Assembly: GCA_017307955.1 (NCBI GenBank)
Contig: JAFKFV010000015.1
Coordinates: 233,594 to 297,593, forward strand
Origin: Allobosea sp.
GTDB lineage: Bacteria; Pseudomonadota; Alphaproteobacteria; Rhizobiales; Kaistiaceae
Direction of reading: 5' to 3'
DNA length: 64,000 nt
Below are positions 56,126 through 64,000 of this stretch, piece after piece. The position numbers and the translations under genes are program-made. The notes under the pieces are model-generated. The model saw only the letters and a list, made by a program, of their open reading frames with translations. It was not told the DNA's origin and did no database searches. The stretch's first letter is position 1, and each line of letters starts with the position of its first letter.

Positions 56126-57282
56126 GTGCCGAACCCGCCAGAGAGGCCGAGAAGCCCGCCCCGCAGCTCAGCGTCGTGCCCGAGGCGCCGCCGCCGAAGC
56201 GCCGCCGCAGCCTGCGCCTCGTCCTGATGCTGGTGGTGCCGCTCGCGATCGCTCTCGGCGGCGGCTATCTCTGGCTGACCGGCGGCCGCTTCGTCTCGAC
56301 CGACAACGCCTATCTCGAACAGAACCGCGTCGCGATCACCGCCGACCAGTCCGGCCGCATCGTCGATGTCGCGGTGCGCGAGAACCAGGCGGTAAAGAAG
56401 GGCGATCTTCTCTTCAAGATCGATCCGCAGCCCTATCAGATCGCGCTCGACCAGGCCGATGCCGCCGTCGCGGCGGCGCGGCTGCAGGTCGAGCAGCTGC
56501 GTTCGTCCTGGCAGCAGGCCGTGGCCGAGCAGAAGTCGGCCGAGGAGACGCTCGACTACCAGCAGAAGGTCTTCGCCCGGCAGCAGGACCTCCTGAAGCG
56601 CGGCGTCAGCTCCAATGCCGATTTCGACGCGGCCGAGAACAATCTCCGCAATGCCGAACAGGCTGTGGCTCTGGCGAAGGAAAAGGTCTCCGGCGCGCTG
56701 ACGGCGCTCGGAGGCAATCCGGACCTCCCGACCGACCAGCACCCCTCGGTCATGCAGGCGCAGGCGGCGCGCGCGAGCGCCGCGCTCGCCCTCGAGCAGA
56801 CCGCCGTCTATGCGCCCGCCGACGGCGTCGTCTCGCAGACCGACCGGCTGCGCGTCGGGCAGTATGTCACCAACCCCGCCATGGCCCCGACCGTGCTGAT
56901 GACGCTGGTGGAGACCAGCACCGCCTATGTCGAGGCGAATTTCAAGGAAACCGACCTCACCCATATGCGGGTCGGCCAGCCGGCGACGATCACCTTCGAC
57001 GCCTATCCGGACCAGACATTCCAGGCCCAGGTCGAATCCATCGATGCCGGCACGGGCTCGGCCTTCTCGCTGCTGCCGGCCCAGAATGCCAGCGGCAACT
57101 GGGTGAAGGTCGTGCAGCGCGTCCCCGTCCGCCTGAAGATCGAGGGCGATCTCGACATCGCCGCCGTCCCGGCCGGCCTCAGCGCCTCGGTCGATGTCGA
57201 CACCGGCCACCGCCGGACTCTGCCGGGCTTCGGCACGGCGGTCGCCAGCACGACGACCGAAGAGCCGACGACGACCCACTAG
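56122..57282 (+). CDS. emrA: EmrA-type membrane fusion protein (HlyD family)
   Basis: A 386-residue periplasmic adaptor anchored by one helix (about residues 30-53). RFVSTDNAYLEQNRVAITADQSGRIVDVAVRENQAVKKGDLLFKIDP is the lipoyl half typical of EmrA, followed by a long coiled-coil (residues ~105-225) and ATPADGVVSQ-type second half (AVYAPADGVVSQTDRLRVGQYV). Starts with GTG 56122, translationally coupled to the MarR gene. Works with the MFS pump encoded next. Confidence 0.93.
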   Translation: MSAEPAREAEKPAPQLSVVPEAPPPKRRRSLRLVLMLVVPLAIALGGGYLWLTGGRFVSTDNAYLEQNRVAITADQSGRIVDVAVRENQAVKKGDLLFKIDPQPYQIALDQADAAVAAARLQVEQLRSSWQQAVAEQKSAEETLDYQQKVFARQQDLLKRGVSSNADFDAAENNLRNAEQAVALAKEKVSGALTALGGNPDLPTDQHPSVMQAQAARASAALALEQTAVYAPADGVVSQTDRLRVGQYVTNPAMAPTVLMTLVETSTAYVEANFKETDLTHMRVGQPATITFDAYPDQTFQAQVESIDAGTGSAFSLLPAQNASGNWVKVVQRVPVRLKIEGDLDIAAVPAGLSASVDVDTGHRRTLPGFGTAVASTTTEEPTTTH

Positions 57283-57348
57283 GACGCCCGTCCATCACGT
57301 AAGGAGCGCCGCGACGGCGCTCCCTTCCATGAGCTCCCCAAGCGCATC

Positions 57349-58863
57349 ATGAGCACCACCAGCGCCGATTCCGTGCCGTTCCGCGGGCTGATCACCGTCT
57401 CGATCATGCTCGCGACGATCATGCAGGTGCTCGACACGACGATCGCCAATGTGGCGCTGCCCTCGATGCAGGGCTCGCTCGGCGCCGCCCAGGATACGAT
57501 CACCTGGGTGCTGACCTCCTATATCGTCGCCGCCGCCATCGCGACGCCGGTCACCGGCTGGGTCGCTGACCGCATCGGCATCAAGCGGCTGTTCCTCACC
57601 TGCATCGTCGGCTTCACCCTCGCCTCGATGCTCTGCGGCCTCGCCGGCAGCCTCTACCAGATGGTCGGCTTCCGCATCCTGCAGGGCATCTTCGGCGCGG
57701 CGCTGGTGCCGCTCTCGCAGTCGGTGCTGCTCTCGATCAATCCCAAGGAGCGCCACGGCCAGGCGATGGCGATGTGGGGCGCCGGCATCATGGTCGGCCC
57801 GATCATCGGCCCGACGCTCGGCGGCTGGCTCACCGACAGCTTCAACTGGCGCTGGGTGTTCTTCATCAACCTGCCGGTCGGCATCGTCGCCTTTCTCGGC
57901 ATCTTCTTCTTCATGCGCGAAGGACCGATCCGGCTGCGGAAGTTCGACTTCTTCGGCTTCGCCTTCCTCTCGCTCGGCATCGGCGCCCTGCAGATGATGC
58001 TCGACCGCGGCGAGCAGCTCGACTGGTTCTCCTCGACCGAGATCCTGATCGAGACCGGGCTGATGGTCATCGGCTTCTGGGTGTTCGTCGTCCATATGGC
58101 GACCTCGCGCGAGACCTTCATCGACCCGCATATCTTCAAGGACCGCAACTTCGTCACCGGCCTCGTCTTCATCTTCATCATCGGCATCATCCTGCTCGCC
58201 ACCATGGCGCTGCTGCCGCCGATGCTGCAGAACCTCTACGGCTATCCGGTCATCACGACGGGGCTGATCCTTGCGCCGCGCGGCGTCGGCACCATGATCG
58301 CGATGATGCTGGTCGGCCGGCTGGTCGGCCGCGTCGATCCGCGCATCCTCATCTTCATCGGCCTCTCGCTCACCACCTGGTCGCTCTACGAGATGACGAC
58401 CTGGTCCGAGCAGATGGGCTCCATGCCCTTCATGATCACCGGCATCACGCAGGGCTTCGGCCTCGGCTTCGTCTTCGTGCCGCTCTCGACCATCTCCTTC
58501 GCGACGCTGCCGCCGAAATGGCGCACCGACGCCGCCTCGCTGTTCAGCCTCGTGCGCAATCTCGGTTCGTCGATCGGCGTCTCCATCGTCGCGACGCTGC
58601 TCGCGCAGAACACGCAGATCATGCATCAGGCGATGGCCGGCCATGTCACGGCCACCAATCCGGCGCTGCCGATGGACATGGCCATGGGCGATCTCGGCGC
58701 GCTGGGCCGGCTCAACGCGGCGATCACGCGCGAGGCGGCCTTCGTCGCCTATATCGACGACTTCAAGCTGATGATGTTCGTCACCATGACGACGATCCCG
58801 CTGCTGCTCCTGCTGCGCAACAAGCCGCAGAAGGGACCGGCGGAGCATGTCGCCCTCGATTGA
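57349..58863 (+). CDS. emrB: EmrB-type MFS drug exporter (DHA2, 14 helices)
   Basis: A 504-residue carrier with 14 predicted helices. VLDTTIANVALPSMQGSLG and VLTSYIVAAAIATPVTGWVADRIGIKRLF are DHA2 family signatures (motifs D1 and A), and GAGIMVGPIIGPTLGGWLTD is motif C of drug antiporters. Start ATG 57349. A 66-bp gap separates it from emrA. With EmrA and an outer-membrane channel it exports hydrophobic toxic compounds. Confidence 0.94.
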   Translation: MSTTSADSVPFRGLITVSIMLATIMQVLDTTIANVALPSMQGSLGAAQDTITWVLTSYIVAAAIATPVTGWVADRIGIKRLFLTCIVGFTLASMLCGLAGSLYQMVGFRILQGIFGAALVPLSQSVLLSINPKERHGQAMAMWGAGIMVGPIIGPTLGGWLTDSFNWRWVFFINLPVGIVAFLGIFFFMREGPIRLRKFDFFGFAFLSLGIGALQMMLDRGEQLDWFSSTEILIETGLMVIGFWVFVVHMATSRETFIDPHIFKDRNFVTGLVFIFIIGIILLATMALLPPMLQNLYGYPVITTGLILAPRGVGTMIAMMLVGRLVGRVDPRILIFIGLSLTTWSLYEMTTWSEQMGSMPFMITGITQGFGLGFVFVPLSTISFATLPPKWRTDAASLFSLVRNLGSSIGVSIVATLLAQNTQIMHQAMAGHVTATNPALPMDMAMGDLGALGRLNAAITREAAFVAYIDDFKLMMFVTMTTIPLLLLLRNKPQKGPAEHVALD

Positions 58864-58874
58864 CGGTTCCGGTG

Positions 58875-58928
58875 TCTCCGGCTCCGGCGGCTGAGCGGTC
58901 CCTACCCGCCGCGCCGCGGAGCCGGAGA
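58875..58928. terminator. Inverted repeat between convergent emrB and chrA
   Basis: TCTCCGGCTCCG (58875-58886) and CGGAGCCGGAGA (58917-58928) are exact inverted copies over 12 bp with a 30-base loop, in the 75-bp gap between the two stop codons. No T-run; a plausible but atypical terminator. Confidence 0.45.
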
Positions 58929-58938
58929 TGCCGGATGC

Positions 58939-60135
58939 TCACGAGAGAAGCCGCGCGAAGCCCGCTCCGGCGCCGAGGATCACGACCAGCCAGGCCGGCC
59001 AGCGCAGCACCGCGAGCAGCCCCCAGGCCAGGATCGCGACCGCGAGATCGCGCGGCGCATGCACCGCGGTGGTGAAGACCGGATCATAGAGCGCGGCGGC
59101 GAGGATGCCGACCACCGCGGCATTGACGCCGGTCAGTGCGCGGCGGGCGGGACCGAAGCCCGCGAGCCGCCGCCAGAAGGGCAGCGCCCCGATCACCAGC
59201 AGGAAGCCCGGCGCGAACAGCGCCAAAGTCGCGATCAGCGCGCCGGACCATGGTCCCGGCATCGCCGCCGTCGCCCCCAGGAACGCCGCGAGCGAGAACA
59301 GCGGTCCAGGCATCGCCTGCGCCGCGCCATAGCCGGCGATGAAGCTCTCCGGCGCGATCATCCCCGTGCCGACCACGCCCCGCTCGAGGAGCGGCAGCAC
59401 GACATGCCCGCCGCCGAAGACGAGCGCGCCAGCCTGATAGAAGGGCGCCGCCAGCGCCGCGACGGGTGATTGCGTCGCCAGCACCGGCAGCGCGGCGAGG
59501 AGAGCCGCGAACAGCACCAGCGCCGCGACGCCGAGCCGTCGCGATCCCGGCGGAGGCGTCTCACGCGACACCGCCGCCGGCCGCTCCGGCGCCAAGGCGA
59601 GGCCGATGAGCGCCGCTAAGGCGATGATGCCGATCTGCGTCAGCGCGAAGGGGAAGAGCAGTGAAGCGGCCGCGGCCGCCACTGCGAGGCCGGCGGTGAA
59701 CCGCGTCGTGGCGAGCGAGCCCGCCATGCCGCGCACCGCTTCCGCGACCACCGCCACGGCTACCAGTGCGAGTCCGCCGACGACGCCGGTATCGATGCCG
59801 ATGCCGGATGCGAGGCCGAGCCCGAGCGCGGCCATGACGAGCGCCGATGGCAGCGTGAAGCCGAGAAAGGCCGCGACAGCGCCGCCGAGCCCCGCTTTCT
59901 CATAGCCGATGCCCATGCCGACCTGGCTCGAGGTCGGCCCCGGCAGGAACTGGCAGAGCGCCACGAGATCGGCATAGACCCCCTCCTCCATCCAGCCGAG
60001 CCGGCGGACGAAGGCCTCGCGGAAATAGCCGAGATGCGCCACCGGGCCGCCGAACGAGGTCAGCCCGAGGCGCAGGAATTCGGCGAAGATCCGTCCGGGT
60101 CCGGGCGGGCCGGCCGGCGACGTCACGTCGGCCAT
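58939..60135 (-). CDS. chrA: Chromate transporter (ChrA, two-domain)
   Basis: A 398-residue inner-membrane protein from ATG 60135; the frame is open upstream as an Arg-rich shadow. Two homologous halves: GLTSFGGPVAHLGYFREAFVRRLGWM and ALCQFLPGPTSSQVGMGIGY in the first, LVFGGGHVVLPLLERGVV and AAQAMPGPLFSLAAFLGA in the second. These are the paired CHR-domain signatures of chromate efflux proteins. Convergent with emrB; 19 bp after it starts the hydroxyacid dehydrogenase gene ends upstream on the same strand. Confidence 0.93.
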   Translation of the reverse strand: MADVTSPAGPPGPGRIFAEFLRLGLTSFGGPVAHLGYFREAFVRRLGWMEEGVYADLVALCQFLPGPTSSQVGMGIGYEKAGLGGAVAAFLGFTLPSALVMAALGLGLASGIGIDTGVVGGLALVAVAVVAEAVRGMAGSLATTRFTAGLAVAAAAASLLFPFALTQIGIIALAALIGLALAPERPAAVSRETPPPGSRRLGVAALVLFAALLAALPVLATQSPVAALAAPFYQAGALVFGGGHVVLPLLERGVVGTGMIAPESFIAGYGAAQAMPGPLFSLAAFLGATAAMPGPWSGALIATLALFAPGFLLVIGALPFWRRLAGFGPARRALTGVNAAVVGILAAALYDPVFTTAVHAPRDLAVAILAWGLLAVLRWPAWLVVILGAGAGFARLLS

Positions 60136-60154
60136 AGCAGCGCCGCCCTTCGCC

Positions 60155-61129
60155 TCAGCGCTTGTGCCAGCCGCTGAACGGCGTCTCGGCGACCGGACTG
60201 ATCGGCGGACGGCCATCCTTCCAGGCAAGGAGATTGTCGACGACGCGCTGCCCCATGGCGTCGCGCGTATGCTCCGAGGCCGAGCCGACATGCGGCAGCA
60301 GCACGGCATTCTCCAGCGCCATCAGCGCCGCGGGCACCTGCGGCTCCTTCTCGAACACGTCGAGGCCGGCGGCGTGGATCCGCTTCTCGGTGAGCGCCGC
60401 GATCAGCTCCGCCTCGTCGACCACGGTGCCGCGGCCGATATTGATGACGATGCCACGCGGCCCGAGCGCATCGAGCACCGCGCGGTTGATCAGCTTATCG
60501 GTCGAGGCCCCGCCCGGCAGCACGCTGACCAGCATGTCGACATCGCGCGCCATCTCGACGAGGTCGCCATAGTAGCGATAGGAGACATCCTCCTGCGGGC
60601 GGCGGTTGTGATAGACGACCGGCACGCCGAACGCCTCCAGCCGGCGGGCGATCGCCTTGCCGATCCGGCCGAGCCCGACAATGCCGGCGGTGCGGTCGCG
60701 CAGCGTCGCCTTGGTCAGCGGATAGGCCGCCGTCGGCCACTTCCCGGCGCGCAGATACCGCTCGGCGGCGGAGAATTCGCGCACCGTCATCAGGATCAGC
60801 CCGAGCGCCGTGTCGGCCACTTCCTCGGTCAGCACATCGGGGGTGTTGGTGACGATCACGCCCTTCTCGGCGGCGTAGCGCGCATCGACATTGTCATAGC
60901 CGACGCCGAAATTCGCGACGATCTCGAGATGCGGCAGGGCGTCGATCAGCGCCGCGTCCACTTTCGCATGGCCGCCGGCGGCGACGGCGCGGATATGCGG
61001 GGCGAGCGCCTGGAGCGCGGCGGCCGGATCGTCGCGCAGATGCAGGCGGTGCACGGTGAACTGCGCGTCCAGCGCCCGCTCGACGCTGTCGCTCATGCGT
61101 CCGGGCATCAGGATTTCGGGCCGTGACAT
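60155..61129 (-). CDS. D-2-hydroxyacid dehydrogenase (glyoxylate/hydroxypyruvate reductase-like)
   Basis: A 324-residue NAD(P)-dependent enzyme of the D-isomer family. GIVGLGRIGKAIARRLEAFG is the dinucleotide loop; INIGRGTVVDEAELI contains the catalytic Arg; FEKEPQVP and LLPHVGSAS supply Glu and His. It fits the glyoxylate/hydroxypyruvate reductase branch (VGYDNVDARYAAEKGVIVTNTPDVLTEEVADTAL). ATG 61129 has GGAG ten bases upstream. The LacI gene ends 33 bp before it on the same strand. Confidence 0.92.
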   Translation of the reverse strand: MSRPEILMPGRMSDSVERALDAQFTVHRLHLRDDPAAALQALAPHIRAVAAGGHAKVDAALIDALPHLEIVANFGVGYDNVDARYAAEKGVIVTNTPDVLTEEVADTALGLILMTVREFSAAERYLRAGKWPTAAYPLTKATLRDRTAGIVGLGRIGKAIARRLEAFGVPVVYHNRRPQEDVSYRYYGDLVEMARDVDMLVSVLPGGASTDKLINRAVLDALGPRGIVINIGRGTVVDEAELIAALTEKRIHAAGLDVFEKEPQVPAALMALENAVLLPHVGSASEHTRDAMGQRVVDNLLAWKDGRPPISPVAETPFSGWHKR

Positions 61130-61162
61130 CGTTTCCAAGCTCCAGTTTCGAAAATAGTGGGG

Positions 61163-62221
61163 TCAGGGGCGGGTCGAGGCGCGGATGCGCAGCTCGGGCT
61201 CGATCAGGATGCGCTCCGGCTCCATCTCGGCGCCGTCGATCTGCGCCGCGAGAAGCCCGGCGGCGAGGCTGCCGATCCGTTCGGGGCCATTGAACACCGA
61301 GGTGAGGGCCGGCGCCGCCCAGGCCGCGCCGTCGGTGTCGTCATAGCCGGCGACGGCGACGTCGCGGCCCGGCTCGAGGCCGGCATGGCGCAGCGCCGAA
61401 ACGAGCCCGAAGGCGACGAGATCGTTGAAGCCGATCAGCGCCGTCGGCGGATCATCGAGTGCCAGCAGCCGCTCCGCGCTGGCGCGCACCGCGGCCTGGC
61501 TCATCACCTCCGGGCAGTCGAGCGCCGGATCGGCCTCGATGCCGGCTTCCGCGAGTGCCGCGACATAGCCGGCATGGCGCTCGGCGCCGGCGCTGGTCGC
61601 GCGCCGCCCACCGACGAAGCCGATGCGCCGATGTCCCTCTGCCACCAGATGGCGGGCGAGCGCGCGCGCGCCGGAGAAATCATTGCCGCGCACCAGCGGC
61701 ACCGCGGCGCCCGATACCTCGCGGCAGATCATCACGAAAGGCAGCCCCTGGTCGGTGATCCGCGCCACGGCGGCCGCGTCGGTGCCGATCGCCGGGCACA
61801 TGATCAGCCCGTCGGCGCGATGTTGCAGCAGCGTGTCGACGAAGGTCCGTTGCCGGCCGATATCGTCGCCGTGATTGCAGATCATGATCGCCAGCGAGCG
61901 CGCATTGAGCGCCCCTTCCAGCGTGCGGAAGATCTCGGCGAAATAGGGGTTGAGCACGTCATGGACCATGACGCCGACCATGTTGGTCCGCGCCGTCCGG
62001 AGGCTGGCCGCTGAGCGGTTGGCGACATAGCCGGCCTCGTCGGCGAGCGCGCGCACGCGCAGCCGCGTCGCCTCGGCGACGAGCGGCGAATCGCGCAGCG
62101 CCAGCGAGATCGTCGCGGTGGAGAGGCCGAGCTCCTGCCCGAGCATGCGCAGCGTCAGCACGCGCCGGCCGGGGCGTCGCGGCGCAGCCCGGGGAACCTC
62201 GTCCGTGTCGCGATCCGCCAT
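61163..62221 (-). CDS. LacI family transcriptional regulator
   Basis: A 352-residue regulator from ATG 62221. After a ~20-residue charged leader, the LacI DNA-binding head is LTLRMLGQELGLSTATISLALRDSPLVAEATRLRVRALADEAGYVANRSAASLRT (residues ~22-75); the sugar-binding core follows (GVMVHDVLNPYFAEIFRTLEGA; VAVAGYDDTDGAAWAAPALTSV). It is upstream of the hydroxyacid dehydrogenase on the same strand and divergent from a beta-hydroxyacid dehydrogenase, so it plausibly controls one or both. Confidence 0.92.
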   Translation of the reverse strand: MADRDTDEVPRAAPRRPGRRVLTLRMLGQELGLSTATISLALRDSPLVAEATRLRVRALADEAGYVANRSAASLRTARTNMVGVMVHDVLNPYFAEIFRTLEGALNARSLAIMICNHGDDIGRQRTFVDTLLQHRADGLIMCPAIGTDAAAVARITDQGLPFVMICREVSGAAVPLVRGNDFSGARALARHLVAEGHRRIGFVGGRRATSAGAERHAGYVAALAEAGIEADPALDCPEVMSQAAVRASAERLLALDDPPTALIGFNDLVAFGLVSALRHAGLEPGRDVAVAGYDDTDGAAWAAPALTSVFNGPERIGSLAAGLLAAQIDGAEMEPERILIEPELRIRASTRP

Positions 62222-62291
62222 CTGCCGAGACCCGCCGTCCCCTGGCCGCGCTTGCCGCATCTCAGCCGCGCGGCCCTATGCTCTTCGATTA

Positions 62292-62305
62292 AACCAATTT
62301 AGGTT
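62292..62305. promoter_or_regulatory. Possible operator AACC-N6-GGTT
   Basis: In the divergent gap between the LacI gene and the beta-hydroxyacid dehydrogenase gene, AACC (62292-62295) and GGTT (62302-62305) flank AATTTA in a small AT-rich island. It lacks the central CG usual for LacI sites, so the call is weak. Confidence 0.3.
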
Positions 62306-62360
62306 CGGGCAAAACCTCAAACTCCCCGATCACCCGAACATGAGACGTCAGGACGAGAGC

Positions 62361-63266
62361 ATGCAGGACAGAGCGAAGACGACGGTCGGCTTTATCGGGC
62401 TCGGCTATATGGGCGAGGGCATGGCCGCCAACCTGCTCGCCAAGGGCAACGCGCTGGTCGTCATGGCCAATCGCAAGCGCGACGCCGTCGAGCGCCTCGT
62501 CGCGGACGGCGCGAGCGAGGTGAAGACTGCCGCGGAAATGGCGGCGCTCTCAGATGCCATCTTCCTCTGCGTCACCGGCTCGCCTGAGGTCGAGGCGATC
62601 ATCGAGGGACCGGACGGCATCCTCGCCGGCGGCAAGCCCGGCCTGATGGTCATCGATTGCAGCACGGCCGAGCCGGATTCGACGCTGCGCCTCGCCGAGG
62701 TGCTGGCGAAGAAGGGCATGAGCCTCGTCGACGCGCCGCTCGGCGGCACGCCCGCCGGCGCCAAGGCCGGCACTCTGCAAGCCTTGGTCGGCGCCTCCGA
62801 CGAAGACTTCGCGCGGGCCGAGCCGCTGATCGCCTGCTGGGCGGCGACGATCGCCCATGTCGGCCCGGTCGGCGCCGGCCACAAGATGAAGCTGATCAAC
62901 AACTTCCTCTCGCTCGGCTATGCCGCGCTCTATTCCGAGGCGCTGGCGCTGGGTCAGAAAGTCGGCATCAGCCCGGAGACCTTCCACTCGGTGATCGGCC
63001 AGGGCCGCATGCGCTGCGGCTTCTACGACACCTTCATGACCTATGTGATCAAGCGCGACGAGAACGCCCACCAGTTCACGATCGCGAATGCCTACAAGGA
63101 TCTCCGCTACCTCTCCGGCATGGCCGACAGCGCCCGCCTCGTGAACCCGATGGGCAGCGCGGTGAAGAACCAGTTCGCGGCGATGGCCGCGGCCGGCCAG
63201 GCGGAACGCTACGTCCCGATGCTGTCGGACTTCGTGGCGGAAGCGAATGGGGTAGACGTCAAGTAG
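62361..63266 (+). CDS. Beta-hydroxyacid dehydrogenase family (3-hydroxyisobutyrate dehydrogenase-like)
   Basis: A 301-residue NAD(P)-dependent oxidoreductase. VGFIGLGYMGEGMAANLLAKG is the dinucleotide loop; DAPLGGTPAGAKAGTLQALVGA is the substrate-binding DxxxSGG-type motif with T for S; catalytic Lys177 lies in GAGHKMKLINNFLS. ATG 62361 is preferred over 62340 because AGGA is eight bases away. Divergent from the LacI regulator. Likely substrate: a small beta-hydroxyacid such as a tartronate semialdehyde relative; not determined. Confidence 0.9.
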   Translation: MQDRAKTTVGFIGLGYMGEGMAANLLAKGNALVVMANRKRDAVERLVADGASEVKTAAEMAALSDAIFLCVTGSPEVEAIIEGPDGILAGGKPGLMVIDCSTAEPDSTLRLAEVLAKKGMSLVDAPLGGTPAGAKAGTLQALVGASDEDFARAEPLIACWAATIAHVGPVGAGHKMKLINNFLSLGYAALYSEALALGQKVGISPETFHSVIGQGRMRCGFYDTFMTYVIKRDENAHQFTIANAYKDLRYLSGMADSARLVNPMGSAVKNQFAAMAAAGQAERYVPMLSDFVAEANGVDVK

Positions 63267-63357
63267 GCAACTTGGAGCCCAAGCAATACGGAACCCGTAT
63301 AGGATGGAACGGATCATTCAGAAGATTAAAAGACGAGAGCTGAACTGAAACGATCTA

Positions 63358-63843
63358 TTGAGGCTTCGCGATAATGCTCTGGCGAGGGCAGCGGCCGGAG
63401 ATCAAGGAGCGCAAGCTGTCATCGATGCTATCAATCAGTCCGGCGTGATCGGTCAGGATCGTGAATTCGCATTTATCGGGTTTTGTCCCGGTGGCGATAT
63501 CTCATTCCGCCAAGACCGCAAATGGATCGCAGAAGGCATCTGCGAATTCGGCATCATTGAGAGCGGAGTTCAACATCGACGTTTTGCTGGAATCGTCCCG
63601 GGCGACCTGTTGATTCTAAAGAAAAGAGAGCAGTTCGGCGAAACGATGCGGCTATACGGCCACGGCAGAGTTTCCGAGGTTCTCACGATAGGCGGGCGGC
63701 TTGGCGTGCAGTGGAATACGGATGCCGGAGAGATCGTGATCCCGTTGATGGGCTGCAATGGAACCGTCGACATCCGATCGATTGAAACTGTCGAGGCTGA
63801 AGCCCCCCAGGAGTTTTGGGACTGGCTCGGCTTCAACGGATAA
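63358..63843 (+). CDS. Unrecognised lower-GC open frame, possibly a decayed gene
   Basis: A 161-residue frame from TTG 63358, with no ribosome-binding site. Its base composition is clearly lower in G+C than the surrounding genes. In the same frame, ATG 63304 begins a run (MERIIQKIKRRELN) that ends at TGA 63346-63348, ten bases before the TTG; removing that stop would join the two. Sequence: helical N-terminus, then mixed beta sequence (IVPGDLLILKKREQFG...YGHGRVSEV...LGVQWNTD... EFWDWLGFNG). The pattern loosely recalls small PUA/EVE-like or McrB-associated beta-barrel domains, but I cannot assign a family. Confidence 0.45.
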   Translation: MRLRDNALARAAAGDQGAQAVIDAINQSGVIGQDREFAFIGFCPGGDISFRQDRKWIAEGICEFGIIESGVQHRRFAGIVPGDLLILKKREQFGETMRLYGHGRVSEVLTIGGRLGVQWNTDAGEIVIPLMGCNGTVDIRSIETVEAEAPQEFWDWLGFNG

Positions 63844-63879
63844 GGTCGCCCTTCCCCTCCTGCCCCGATTCCGGACGAC

Positions 63880-63919
63880 AAAAAGCCCCGCCGAGCATTT
63901 CTGCCTGGCGGGGCTTTTT
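63880..63919. terminator. Bidirectional intrinsic terminator of the rRNA operon
   Basis: AAAAAGCCCCGCC (63880-63892) and GGCGGGGCTTTTT (63907-63919) form a perfect 13-bp stem with a 14-base loop and T-runs on both strands. On the minus strand it lies about 45 bp past the end of 5S rRNA, so it should terminate the ribosomal RNA transcript; it also serves the plus-strand frame. Confidence 0.9.
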
Positions 63920-63966
63920 GATTGGGTGTGAAGAGAGAGAGTTTGTTTTCTTTCTGCGTTTTGCAG

Positions 63967-64000
63967 GCCTGGCAGCGACCTACTCTCCCGGGTCTTGAGA
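63967..64000 (-). rRNA. rrf: 5S ribosomal RNA, 3' end only
   Basis: On the minus strand the last bases read CAAGACCCGGGAGAGTAGG, then TCGCTGCCAGGCC, the conserved 3' end of alphaproteobacterial 5S rRNA. The gene continues beyond the right edge. The exact 3' end is uncertain by a few bases. Confidence 0.9.

Overview
This is a GC-rich chromosomal window (roughly two-thirds G+C by eye) from an alphaproteobacterium, most likely a member of the Hyphomicrobiales (Rhizobiales). The evidence is the ornithine decarboxylase / GNAT / homospermidine synthase polyamine block, a BioMNY biotin transporter, a NicO-type exporter paired with a DUF1007 protein, OpgC, paired DUF465 proteins, several copies of the GC-rich palindromic repeat common in this order, and the 3' end of a 5S rRNA at the right edge. 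The genus cannot be fixed from the sequence. About 60 protein genes are packed on both strands. I see no transposase, phage gene, tRNA or CRISPR array.

Left part (1-13 kb): the end of a lytic transglycosylase with a SPOR domain, a DUF2937 membrane protein, the polyamine block on the minus strand behind a long structured leader, and a plus-strand run of gamma-glutamyltransferase-like protein, amidase and LysR regulator. Then come DUF1007 plus NicO (Ni/Co export), a class-I glutamine amidotransferase hydrolase and an aldo/keto reductase.

Middle (13-35 kb): a TRAP transporter whose binding-protein gene converges on its permease genes, a secreted 5'-nucleotidase with three 16-bp direct repeats in its leader, ferrochelatase, divergent xylose genes (xylB/xylA) around an operator-like palindrome, an SPFH/NfeD pair, an arabinose-5-phosphate isomerase-like protein, an outer-membrane barrel, a MarR regulator, an MFS carrier, and a TetR-controlled RND efflux operon ending in a clear terminator.

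Right part (35-64 kb): sugar-acid metabolism (an SDR dehydrogenase resembling 2-keto-3-deoxy-L-fuconate dehydrogenase, an IlvD/Edd-family aldonate dehydratase, KDPG aldolase), N-acetyltransferases, an aminotransferase, a LysR regulator divergent from pirin and an NmrA-like reductase, a DUF533/TerB protein, bioMNY, a eukaryote-like (type 2) IleS, purEK, a GGDEF-family protein with a destroyed signature, and two divergent DUF465 genes separated by a mosaic of inverted repeats. They are followed by opgC, a marR-emrAB efflux operon with a probably leaderless start, chrA, a 2-hydroxyacid dehydrogenase, a LacI regulator divergent from a beta-hydroxyacid dehydrogenase, and a lower-GC open frame with an in-frame stop near its 5' end, next to the 5S rRNA.

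No complete new system stands out. The least-explained signals are the inverted-repeat mosaic at 53.5-53.9 kb, the structured decarboxylase leader, the 16-bp repeats at 18.57-18.61 kb, the degenerate GGDEF protein, and the low-GC frame at 63.3-63.8 kb.
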